Below, piece by piece: positions 25,353 to 33,201 of a DNA stretch of 64,000 nt. Position numbers and translations under genes: made by a program. The first letter of the stretch is position 1. Each line of letters opens with the position of its first letter. The DNA comes from Elioraea sp. (GTDB lineage: Bacteria; Pseudomonadota; Alphaproteobacteria; Acetobacterales; Acetobacteraceae): NCBI RefSeq assembly GCF_022842375.1, contig NZ_JALHPR010000006.1, positions 148,988 to 212,987 on the forward strand, in the 5' to 3' direction. Under the pieces are notes generated by a model. It was not told the origin of the DNA and made no database searches. It was given only the letters and a program-made list of their open reading frames with translations.

Positions 25353-26177
25353 ATGGGAAGCTATCTGCGCCCGACATCCATGCCCGAGGCGCTGGCAGCG
25401 CTTGCTGCCGGGCCGCGCATCGTGCTGGCCGGCGGGACCGACTACTACCCCACGCGCGTCGGCCGCCCGCCGGAGGATGACCTGCTCGACATCACTGCGA
25501 TCGGCGCGCTGTCCGGCATCGTGGAATCCGATGCCGGCTGGCGCATCGGCGCGGCGGCCAGCTGGACCGACGTGATCGAGGCGCCCCTGCCGCCGCTATT
25601 CGACGGGCTGAAGGCCGCCGCGCGCGAGGTCGGCGGGGTGCAGATCCAGAACACGGGGACGATCGCGGGCAATCTTTGCAATGCGAGCCCGGCGGCCGAT
25701 GGCATTCCGAACCTGCTTGCCCTCGACGCCACGGTGCATCTCGCCTCCGCGGGCGGTGAGCGTGCGGTGCCGATCGCCGGGTTCGTGCTCGGCAACCGCC
25801 GCACCGCGCGGCGGGGTGACGAGATGGTGACGGCGATCACCATCCCACGCCCGCGCAACCCTGCGCGCAGCGTGTTCCTCAAGCTCGGCGGGCGGCGCTA
25901 CCTCGTGATCAGCATCGTCATGGTCGGGGCCGTGGCCGAGTTCGCCGAGGATGGCACGATCGCCACGGCCCGGCTCGCGGTGGGTGCGTGCAGCGCGGCC
26001 GCCGTCAGGCTTCCAGCACTCGAGGCCGCCCTGGCCGGCAAACGGCCGGACGGCGCGCTGGTGACGGAGGCGCATCTCGCCCCCCTCGCCCCGATCGATG
26101 ACGTGCGCGCCCCCGCCGCATACCGGCGCGATGCCGCGCTCACCCTGCTTCGCCGCGCCGTGGAGGCCCTGCGATGA
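25353..26177 (+). CDS. Molybdenum hydroxylase, FAD-binding subunit (xanthine dehydrogenase M type)
   Basis: A 274-residue subunit of a xanthine dehydrogenase-family enzyme. The FAD pyrophosphate loop reads VLAGGTDYYPT, and the second flavin motif reads QNTGTIAGNLCNASPAAD. The C-terminal CO-dehydrogenase flavoprotein domain follows (VFLKLGGRRYLVISIVMV). It passes electrons from the iron-sulfur/molybdenum subunit to an acceptor. The ATG at 25353 has GGAG eight bases upstream; longer in-frame starts would run into the promoter. The stop overlaps the next ATG (ATGA), fixing it as gene one of a nine-gene operon. Confidence 0.88.
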   Translation: MGSYLRPTSMPEALAALAAGPRIVLAGGTDYYPTRVGRPPEDDLLDITAIGALSGIVESDAGWRIGAAASWTDVIEAPLPPLFDGLKAAAREVGGVQIQNTGTIAGNLCNASPAADGIPNLLALDATVHLASAGGERAVPIAGFVLGNRRTARRGDEMVTAITIPRPRNPARSVFLKLGGRRYLVISIVMVGAVAEFAEDGTIATARLAVGACSAAAVRLPALEAALAGKRPDGALVTEAHLAPLAPIDDVRAPAAYRRDAALTLLRRAVEALR

Positions 26178-28933
26178 GATCGCCAGCGGAACGGATCGCC
26201 TTCACCCTCAACGGCGCGGCGGCGGACGTGCACACGCCCCCGGCGACGCGGCTGTCCGACCTGCTGCGCGACACGCTCGGGCTGACGGGCACCAAGATCG
26301 GCTGCAACGCCGGTGATTGCGGCGCCTGCACCGTGCTGCTCGATGGCCGCCAGGTATGTGCCTGCCTCGTTCCAGCGGGCCAGGTGGCGGGGCGCGCGGT
26401 GACGACGGTCGAGGGCCTCGCCGAACAGGGGCGGCTCTCGGCGCTGCAACAGGCCTTCGCCGACCAAGGTGCTGCACAGTGCGGCATCTGCACGCCCGGA
26501 ATGCTGATGGCGGCAGCCGACCTGCTGGCCCGCAACCCCACGCCAGACGAGCCGGCGGTGCTCGATGCCCTCGGCGGCGTCCTCTGCCGCTGCACCGGCT
26601 ATCGCAAGATCGTCGAGGCGGTGTTGAGCCTCGGGCGGAACGAGCGTTTGCCCGTCGATGCCGCTCCTGTCGCAGGAGCCGCCGTCGGCGCCCGCCTGCC
26701 ACACCCCGACGCCGAGGCGATCGTCACCGGTGCGCATCGTTTCGGCGCCGATGCGCTGCCGGAGAGCGCGTTCCTGACGCTGCGCGCCGTGCGCAGCCCG
26801 CACCCGCATGCGCGGTTCGGCATCGGCGATCTCGCCCCGCTGCATGCACGCTTCCCCGGCCTCGTGCGCGTTCTCACCGCAGCCGACGTGCCTGGCCAAA
26901 ACCTCTTCGGCATCTACCCGACAGGCAAGGACCAGCCCGCCCTCGCCCCGGGTCTCGTGCGGATGCGCGGCGAGGCTGTCGTCGCCCTTGTCGGCGATGC
27001 CGAGACAGTCGCCGCGATCCGTGACGAGGACGTTCCGATCACGTGGGAGGTCCTGCCCCCCGTGACCTTCGAAGATGCCCGCGCAGGCCTGGGGCCTGAC
27101 CTGCACGCCCATGCGCCGGGCAACGTGCTCTGCCGTGGCCGCGTGAAGACAGGCGACGCCGAGGCAGCACTCGTGGCGTCGCCACACCGCGCCTCGGTCT
27201 CGGTCGAGACGGGCTTCGTCGAGCATGCCTATATCGAGCCCGAGGCCGGCTACGCGCGGCGTGTGGGCGAGCGCATCGAGATCGTCGCCTGCACCCAGAC
27301 GCCGTACATGGACCGTGACGAGCTCGCGCTGATCCTCGGCATCCTGCAGGCCCAGGTGCGGGTGATCCCGACGGCAACGGGCGGCGGCTTCGGCGGCAAG
27401 CTCGACCTCTCGGTGCAGCCCCTCGTCGCGATCGCCGCGTGGCTGCTCGGCCAGCCCGTGCGCTGCGTCTACACGCGGCCCGAGAGCATGGCGTCCACCA
27501 CCAAGCGCCATCCCTCGCGCATCACCGCGGAGGCCGCGTGCGACGCGGACGGAAAACTCACCGCCTATCGGTTCCACGGCGATTTCAACACCGGTGCCTA
27601 CGCCAGCTGGGGCCCAACGGTGGCCAACCGCGTGCCGGTGCACGCGACCGGGCCCTACACCATCCCCAACGTGCTCAACACCTCCGCCGCGCTGCACACG
27701 ACCGACACGCCCGCGGGTGCGTTCCGTGGGTTCGGCGTGCCACAGGCAGCGATCGCGCACGAGGCGCTGATGGACATGCTGGCCGAACGTTGCGGCCTCG
27801 ATCCGCTTGCGTTCCGCCTCGCCAACGCGATCCGGCCCGGTGACGCGACACCGACGGGCCAGGTGCTGCGCCACGCCGTCGGCATGGCCGATTGCCTCGA
27901 AGCCCTCGCACCGCGGTGGATGGAGCTCCGCGCCGAGGCGGAGGCATTCAACCGCGCGGAGAAGGGCGCGTCGCGTCGTGGCGCGGGCGTTGCCTGCATG
28001 TGGTACGGCATCGGCAACACCTCGATGTCCAACCCCTCCGACATGACGCTCGGCCTCGCCCGCGATGGCACGCTGACGCTCTATTGCGGGGCGATGGATA
28101 TCGGCCAGGGCTCGAAGACGATCATGGCGCAGATCGCGGCCGATGCGCTCGGCGTTCCCGTCGCCGCGCTCCGCGTCACCACCGCCGACACCGACCTCAC
28201 GCGCGATGCCGGCAAGACCTCCGCCTCGCGGCAGACCTTCGTGTCGGGCAACGCGGCGAAGGCAGCGGGCGAGGACCTGCGCCGCAGGCTGCTCGCGCTC
28301 GCCAATGCCGGCCCCGATGCGCGGCTGGTGCCCACGCCGGGCGGCATCGTCATCGACGATGGCAGGCGGAGCGTGATCCCCGATCTCGTTCGCCTGGCAG
28401 CCGATCCGCATGGCGACGTGCTGGTGGGCGAAGGCAGGTTCGATCCGCCGACCACCGCGCTCGATGCCGATGGCCGGGGCATCCCCTACGCGGCCTACGC
28501 CTTCGCCGCGCAAGTGGCGCTGGTGGAAGTGGACACCGCACTCGGCACCGTCCGCCCCTTGCGCATCCTTGCCGCGCATGATGTCGGCCGCGCGGTGAAC
28601 CCGATCCAGGTCGAGGGCCAGATCCATGGCGGCATCGCGCAGGGGCTCGGGCTCGCGCTGATGGAGGAGTTCTTCCCCGGCCGGAACGAGAACCTGCACG
28701 ACTACCTGATCCCCACCATCGGCGACATCCCGCCCATCGAGGTGACGCTGGTCGAGGACCCCGATCCGCTCGGACCCTTCGGTGCCAAGGGTATCGGCGA
28801 GCCTGCGTTGATCGCGACAGCACCTGCCATCCTCGGCGCCGTCCACCACGCCACCGGCGTGCGGCTCACGCGCGCACCGGCCACGCCGGATCGCGTGCGC
28901 GCAGCGCTGCTCGCAGCCGGTGCCGCGCGATGA
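26174..28933 (+). CDS. Molybdenum hydroxylase, fused 2Fe-2S and molybdopterin subunits
   Basis: A 919-residue fusion of the small and large subunits of a xanthine dehydrogenase-family enzyme. The plant-type cluster uses Cys44, Cys49, Cys52 and Cys64; the second uses Cys103, Cys106, Cys138 and Cys140. The molybdopterin part has GGGFGGK near residue 405, FRGFGVPQA near 518, and the catalytic Glu876 in GAKGIGEP. Such enzymes hydroxylate an N-heterocycle or aldehyde carbon with water. Next to a 6-hydroxynicotinate reductase-like gene, nicotinate or a close analogue is the likely substrate, by inference. In many relatives the two subunits are separate genes. Confidence 0.88.
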   Translation: MRSPAERIAFTLNGAAADVHTPPATRLSDLLRDTLGLTGTKIGCNAGDCGACTVLLDGRQVCACLVPAGQVAGRAVTTVEGLAEQGRLSALQQAFADQGAAQCGICTPGMLMAAADLLARNPTPDEPAVLDALGGVLCRCTGYRKIVEAVLSLGRNERLPVDAAPVAGAAVGARLPHPDAEAIVTGAHRFGADALPESAFLTLRAVRSPHPHARFGIGDLAPLHARFPGLVRVLTAADVPGQNLFGIYPTGKDQPALAPGLVRMRGEAVVALVGDAETVAAIRDEDVPITWEVLPPVTFEDARAGLGPDLHAHAPGNVLCRGRVKTGDAEAALVASPHRASVSVETGFVEHAYIEPEAGYARRVGERIEIVACTQTPYMDRDELALILGILQAQVRVIPTATGGGFGGKLDLSVQPLVAIAAWLLGQPVRCVYTRPESMASTTKRHPSRITAEAACDADGKLTAYRFHGDFNTGAYASWGPTVANRVPVHATGPYTIPNVLNTSAALHTTDTPAGAFRGFGVPQAAIAHEALMDMLAERCGLDPLAFRLANAIRPGDATPTGQVLRHAVGMADCLEALAPRWMELRAEAEAFNRAEKGASRRGAGVACMWYGIGNTSMSNPSDMTLGLARDGTLTLYCGAMDIGQGSKTIMAQIAADALGVPVAALRVTTADTDLTRDAGKTSASRQTFVSGNAAKAAGEDLRRRLLALANAGPDARLVPTPGGIVIDDGRRSVIPDLVRLAADPHGDVLVGEGRFDPPTTALDADGRGIPYAAYAFAAQVALVEVDTALGTVRPLRILAAHDVGRAVNPIQVEGQIHGGIAQGLGLALMEEFFPGRNENLHDYLIPTIGDIPPIEVTLVEDPDPLGPFGAKGIGEPALIATAPAILGAVHHATGVRLTRAPATPDRVRAALLAAGAAR

Positions 28934-30426
28934 CCGAGACGAAGCAATCGACCGACGCGCCTGACGCGGAGGCGCTCGCACACGCGAAGGACAGGGAAGG
29001 CGGCATCGTCACCTGCGATGCCTGCCCCGTTCTCTGCCGCATCCGACCCGGCAAGACGGGTGCCTGCGATCGTTACGGCAACGAGGCGGGCCGGCTGATC
29101 AGGATGGACCCGCTGGTGATCGCCGCGCGCGCCGGCCCCGACGGGGTGATCCCGTTCCTCGGCCAGGCGTGGGATGGCTCGGCGCTGTCAGGTGCCACCG
29201 CCTTCGTCACCGGCATCGGCGCCGGCACGACCTACCCCGATTACAAGCCCGCCCCCTTCATCGTCGCCTCCGAAATCGATGGGGTGGAGATGGTGACGGT
29301 CGTGACGGAGGGAATCTTCAGCTATTGCGGGCTGAAGGTGAAGATCGACACCGACCGTTTCATCGGCCCCGAATGCGCACCCGTGCGCGCGAATGGCGAG
29401 CAGGTGGGGCATGTGACGACGGCCGAGTACGGCTCGCAGATGCTCTCGCTCGGCGGCGTGCGACACCTCACGGGCGGCGGCAAGAAGGAAGGTGTGGTCA
29501 CCTGCGACACGCTGCTCGCGCTCGCCAACAAGGGCGCGGTCGATCTCACCGTCGATGGTGGTGCTGCGCTCACCATCCAGGCTGGCCGCGCGCCGATCAT
29601 CGGGGGCGTGGCGGAGGAGCGGATGCGGGTCGGCTGCGGCAGTGCCACGATCGGCATCTTCGCCCGGCAATGGCTCGGCCACGCCGACGAGGTGATCGTG
29701 GTCGATGACCACATCACCGGTGTTCTGTCCGAACACCAGGCGGGGCGCTTCCTCGACATGCGCCCCTCCGGCATCCGCGTGCGCGGGCGCCGCTCCACCC
29801 CAGGCCGCTACTTCCAGGTGGCGCATCCGGGCACGGGCTGGGGCGGCACCGACATCACCGATCCGCTCGCGATCATCGAGCGGATCGACGCCAAGCTCGC
29901 CTGGCCGGGGCTTCGGCTGCTGATGGTCAGCACCACGGGCGAGCATGCGGCCTGGTTCGTGCTAGACGACACACTGGCACCCGTGCCGGCCGACATGCCG
30001 CCCGCGATCACCGCGGTGGTAGACCGCATCGGCGAGAATTGCGAGCCGGCGCTGACGTCGGTGCTGTTCATGGCAGGCGCCGGCGGATCTCTCCGTGCCG
30101 GGGTGACGGACAATCCCGTTCGCCTCACACGCTCGGTGCGCGCCTCCCTCACGCGCGTCACGTCAGGCGGGGCGCCGGTGTTCCTCTGGCCCGGCGGCGG
30201 CATCACCTACATGGCCGACGTGCTGGCGATGCCGGATGGCTCCTTCGGCCATGTGCCGACGCCGGCCCTCGTGGCACCCATCGAGTTCACGCTTCCGCTC
30301 GCCGACTATGCCGCGATGGGCGGGCACATGGACCGCGTGCGCCCCCTCGCCTCGCTGCGTGAGCGGAACGACCTTCGGCCCATCGCGTGGGACGCGGCGA
30401 ACCCCTGGCCAGTCGTGCCGGCGTGA
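28930..30426 (+). CDS. 6-hydroxynicotinate reductase-like iron-sulfur flavoprotein
   Basis: A 498-residue protein of the family named after Eubacterium barkeri 6-hydroxynicotinate reductase. That enzyme reduces the ring to 1,4,5,6-tetrahydro-6-oxonicotinate and carries a covalent flavin and several FeS clusters. N-terminal Cys29, Cys32, Cys36 and Cys46 (CDACPVLC) look like a cluster site. Residues 87-90 read SGAT, the core of flavin-attachment motifs recognised by ApbE-type transferases. ATG overlaps the upstream stop by four bases. Many family members are known only by annotation, so the true substrate may be a different heterocycle. Confidence 0.7.
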   Translation: MTETKQSTDAPDAEALAHAKDREGGIVTCDACPVLCRIRPGKTGACDRYGNEAGRLIRMDPLVIAARAGPDGVIPFLGQAWDGSALSGATAFVTGIGAGTTYPDYKPAPFIVASEIDGVEMVTVVTEGIFSYCGLKVKIDTDRFIGPECAPVRANGEQVGHVTTAEYGSQMLSLGGVRHLTGGGKKEGVVTCDTLLALANKGAVDLTVDGGAALTIQAGRAPIIGGVAEERMRVGCGSATIGIFARQWLGHADEVIVVDDHITGVLSEHQAGRFLDMRPSGIRVRGRRSTPGRYFQVAHPGTGWGGTDITDPLAIIERIDAKLAWPGLRLLMVSTTGEHAAWFVLDDTLAPVPADMPPAITAVVDRIGENCEPALTSVLFMAGAGGSLRAGVTDNPVRLTRSVRASLTRVTSGGAPVFLWPGGGITYMADVLAMPDGSFGHVPTPALVAPIEFTLPLADYAAMGGHMDRVRPLASLRERNDLRPIAWDAANPWPVVPA

Positions 30427-31283
30427 GCGCCGTGGTCGCCATGCTGCCGGGCGGGCGGCTGCATCTCCAGCACGGGCCGATCGATGCGATCGTGCAGGCC
30501 TGGGGCGATGCGGGCGATGTGAGTGCGGCCTATGCGCAGGTCGCCCAAGCGTTTCCCGCCGTGCTGCCGGGACTCTGCGCCGAGCTCCCGCTGCTCCGCA
30601 CCGCCCTTCCCTCACCGATGCCGCGTGGCGAGATCGCGCGGCGCATGCATGCGGCGTGCGCTCCATTCGCCAGCGGCTTCATCACCCCAATGGCTGCTGT
30701 TGCCGGCGCAGTCGCCGATCACCTTCTCACGACGCTGCTGCACGATCGGACTCTGGCCCGCGCGCTCGTCAACGATGGCGGAGACATCGCGATCCACCTC
30801 TCGGCAGGACAGTCGTTCCGCTGCGGGATTGTTGCGGACCTCGCGGCACCTGGCCTCAATGCGATCGCCACCATCGGCGCGCAGGACGGCATCGGTGGGA
30901 TCGCGACGAGCGGGCGTCGCTGCAAGGGCAAGGGCGGGCGATCTTTCAGCGGCGGCATCGCGGATGCGGTGACGGTGCTCGCGGCCAGCGCCGCCGCGGC
31001 CGACGCGGCGGCGACGATGATCGCCAACGCCGTCGACCTGCCGGGCCACGCTGGCATCACACGCCGCCCCGCCTCGGCGATCGACCCCGACAGCGACCTC
31101 GGCGACCTTCCGGTGACGTGGGATGTCGGCCCTCTCACCGACGCCGAGATCGACGCCGCGCTGGAGGCGGGCGCGCGGGTTGCGCGAGACTGCGCCGCGC
31201 GCGGCCTCGCCACCGCCGCGATCCTGCATCTCGGCGGCCGCCGCGCCATCGTCGGCACGCCATCGTTTGCGATCGCCGCCTGA
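30423..31283 (+). CDS. UPF0280 protein (ApbE superfamily)
   Basis: A 286-residue protein of the UPF0280 family, which belongs to the ApbE (FMN transferase) superfamily. ApbE-like signatures are visible: ALVNDGGDIAIHL (about residues 116-128), GIATSGRR (about 159-166) and DAVTVLAASAAAADAAATM (about 180-198), the counterpart of the metal and FAD binding segment. GTG at 30423 overlaps the reductase stop as GTGA, so translation is coupled to the upstream gene. I infer that it attaches flavin to the SGAT motif of that reductase. No UPF0280 member has a function I can cite. Confidence 0.75.
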   Translation: MSAVVAMLPGGRLHLQHGPIDAIVQAWGDAGDVSAAYAQVAQAFPAVLPGLCAELPLLRTALPSPMPRGEIARRMHAACAPFASGFITPMAAVAGAVADHLLTTLLHDRTLARALVNDGGDIAIHLSAGQSFRCGIVADLAAPGLNAIATIGAQDGIGGIATSGRRCKGKGGRSFSGGIADAVTVLAASAAAADAAATMIANAVDLPGHAGITRRPASAIDPDSDLGDLPVTWDVGPLTDAEIDAALEAGARVARDCAARGLATAAILHLGGRRAIVGTPSFAIAA

Positions 31284-31293
31284 GGAGCATCCC

Positions 31294-31881
31294 ATGTCAG
31301 ACCCGCTCATCCGCAAGCTTCTCGTCACGGTCGAGGAGACCCACCGCGAGGGAGACCAGCCCCTCGGGCCCCCGACGCGCAAGGCAGCGGCCATCGCGGT
31401 CATCGGCAACCCCTTCGCCGGGCGGCATGTGGCTGACCTTGGAGAGCTCGTCGAGGTTGGTGCGATGCTCGGGCGGCTGCTCGCCGAACGCGCCGTCGCG
31501 GCACTCGGCATCGCCGGCAGCGAGGCGGAGAGCTACGGCAAGGCAGCGATCGTCGGCGAGGATGGCGAGCTCGAGCACGCCGCCGCGATCCTTCACCCGA
31601 AGATGGGCGCGCCGGTTCGCGCCACACTCGGCAAGGGTGCGGCGCTGATCCCATCGGCCAAGAAGCGTGGCGGCATGGGAGCGGCGATCGACGTGCCGCT
31701 CGGCCACAAGGATGCGGCCTATGTGCGCAGCCATTTCGACGCGATGGAGATCCGGGTGCCCGATGCGCCGCGGCGTGACGAGATCGTCGTCGCCATCGTG
31801 GTGACCGACAGCGGCAGGCCGCTCCCACGCATCGGCGGGCTCACCACCGCCGAGATCGAAGGCAAGGACGGGCTCAGGTAG
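31294..31881 (+). CDS. DUF1185 (amino acid synthesis family) protein
   Basis: A 195-residue protein matching the DUF1185/AA_synth family: LIRKLLVTVEETHREGDQP at the start, then AAIAVIGNPFAGRHVADL, SYGKAAIVGEDGELEHAAA and LPRIGGLTTAEI. Despite the family name no reaction is established. It recurs beside 6-hydroxynicotinate reductase-like and UPF0280 genes in proteobacteria, as I recall, which suggests a step in the same pathway. GAGGAG precedes the ATG. The gap to the next gene is 42 bases. Confidence 0.75.
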   Translation: MSDPLIRKLLVTVEETHREGDQPLGPPTRKAAAIAVIGNPFAGRHVADLGELVEVGAMLGRLLAERAVAALGIAGSEAESYGKAAIVGEDGELEHAAAILHPKMGAPVRATLGKGAALIPSAKKRGGMGAAIDVPLGHKDAAYVRSHFDAMEIRVPDAPRRDEIVVAIVVTDSGRPLPRIGGLTTAEIEGKDGLR

Positions 31882-31923
31882 AATGGCCCGCAACACGACA
31901 ACAGGGACAAAAGGAGATTCACG

Positions 31924-33135
31924 ATGAGCATGACACGCCGGACAATTCTCGCCGCCTCGGCCGCCACGCTGGCGGCCCCGGCCCTGGTGCGCGCGCAGGG
32001 CACGCAGCCGATCAGGATCGGCGAGATCAACAGCTACACGACGCTTCCCGCCTTCACGGTGCCATACCGCAACGGCTGGCAGCTTCGCGTCGAGCAGATC
32101 AACGCCGCCGGCGGCATCCTCGGCCGGCCGCTCGAAGTGGTGTGGCGCGATGATGCCGGCCGCCCGCAGGACGCCGTGCGCCTTGCCGGCGAGCTCCTCG
32201 ACAACGAGCGGGTGGACATCCTCGGCGGAACGTTCTTCAGCCATGTCGGGCTCGCCGTTGCCGATTTCGCATTGCAAAGGAAGCGCCTGTTCGTGGCGTC
32301 GGAGCCGCTGACCGACGCGATCGTGTGGGACAAGGGCAACCGCTACACGTTCCGCCTGCGGCCGAGCACGTACATGCAGGCGGCGATGCTTGTCGAGGAA
32401 GCGGCGAAGCTTCCCGCCAAGCGCTGGGTGACGGTGTCGCCCAACTACGAGTACGGCCAGTCGGCGGTGAAATGGTTCAAGCAGCTGCTGATGGCGAAGC
32501 GACCCGACGTGGAGTTCGTCGCTGAACAGTGGCCGGCCCTCGGGCGAATCGATGCGGGCGCGACCGTGCAGGCACTCGCCCAGGCGCGGCCGGAAGCGAT
32601 CTACAACGTCACGTTCGGGCCTGACCTCACGAACTTCGTGCGCCAGGGCAACACGCGCGGGCTGTTCGAGCGCCGCAGCGTGGTCAGCCTTCTCACCGGC
32701 GAGCCGGAGTATCTCGATCCGCTGGCCGATGAGACGCCGGAGGGCTGGGTCGTCACCGGCTATCCGTGGGAGCAGATCAACACGCCGGAGCATACCGCCT
32801 TCCGCGATGCGTATCGCGCGCGCTTCAACGACTATCCGCGGCTCGGCACCGTCGTCGGCTACGACATGATCACCGCGATCGCCGAGGCCATCCGCAAGGC
32901 CGGCACGACCGACAACGAGAAGGTGATCGAGGCGCTGCGCGGGCTGCCGTTCAACTCGCCCTTCGGGCCGGTGGTGTTCCGCGCGCTCGACCACCAGGCA
33001 ACCCTCGGCGCCTATGTCGGCAAGACGGCGCTGCGCAACAACCGCGGCGTGATGGTCGACTGGCGCTACGCCGACGGGGCGAACTACCTCCCGTCGGATG
33101 ACGAGGTGCGGCGCATGCGTCCCCAGGGGGCGTGA
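31924..33135 (+). CDS. ABC transporter substrate-binding protein (branched-chain amino acid/urea type)
   Basis: A 403-residue periplasmic binding protein, Peripla_BP_6 type. The N-terminus has a twin-arginine-like signal (MTRRTILAASAATLAAPALV) ending ARAQG. The fold is shown by IRIGEINSYTTLPAFTVPY, GWQLRVEQINAAGGILGRPLE and DDAGRPQDAVRLAGELL. It feeds the LivHM/LivG/LivF-type genes downstream. Given the operon, the ligand is probably the heterocycle or a carboxylate derived from it. GGAG lies upstream of the first ATG; ATG at 31930 is an alternative. A strong hairpin follows the stop. Confidence 0.9.
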   Translation: MSMTRRTILAASAATLAAPALVRAQGTQPIRIGEINSYTTLPAFTVPYRNGWQLRVEQINAAGGILGRPLEVVWRDDAGRPQDAVRLAGELLDNERVDILGGTFFSHVGLAVADFALQRKRLFVASEPLTDAIVWDKGNRYTFRLRPSTYMQAAMLVEEAAKLPAKRWVTVSPNYEYGQSAVKWFKQLLMAKRPDVEFVAEQWPALGRIDAGATVQALAQARPEAIYNVTFGPDLTNFVRQGNTRGLFERRSVVSLLTGEPEYLDPLADETPEGWVVTGYPWEQINTPEHTAFRDAYRARFNDYPRLGTVVGYDMITAIAEAIRKAGTTDNEKVIEALRGLPFNSPFGPVVFRALDHQATLGAYVGKTALRNNRGVMVDWRYADGANYLPSDDEVRRMRPQGA

Positions 33136-33151
33136 TCGCGCGCTCGTAACG

Positions 33152-33180
33152 ACGGCCCGCGCATCATCCGCGCGGGCCGT
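33152..33180 (+). terminator. 11-bp hairpin between binding-protein and permease genes
   Basis: ACGGCCCGCGC (33152-33162) pairs perfectly with GCGCGGGCCGT (33170-33180) around a seven-base loop, followed by TCCCTTG rather than a T-run. In an ABC operon such a structure commonly reduces downstream expression or stabilises the binding-protein mRNA end. Confidence 0.6.
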
Positions 33181-33201
33181 TCCCTTGCGGAGACCGCACG
33201 C

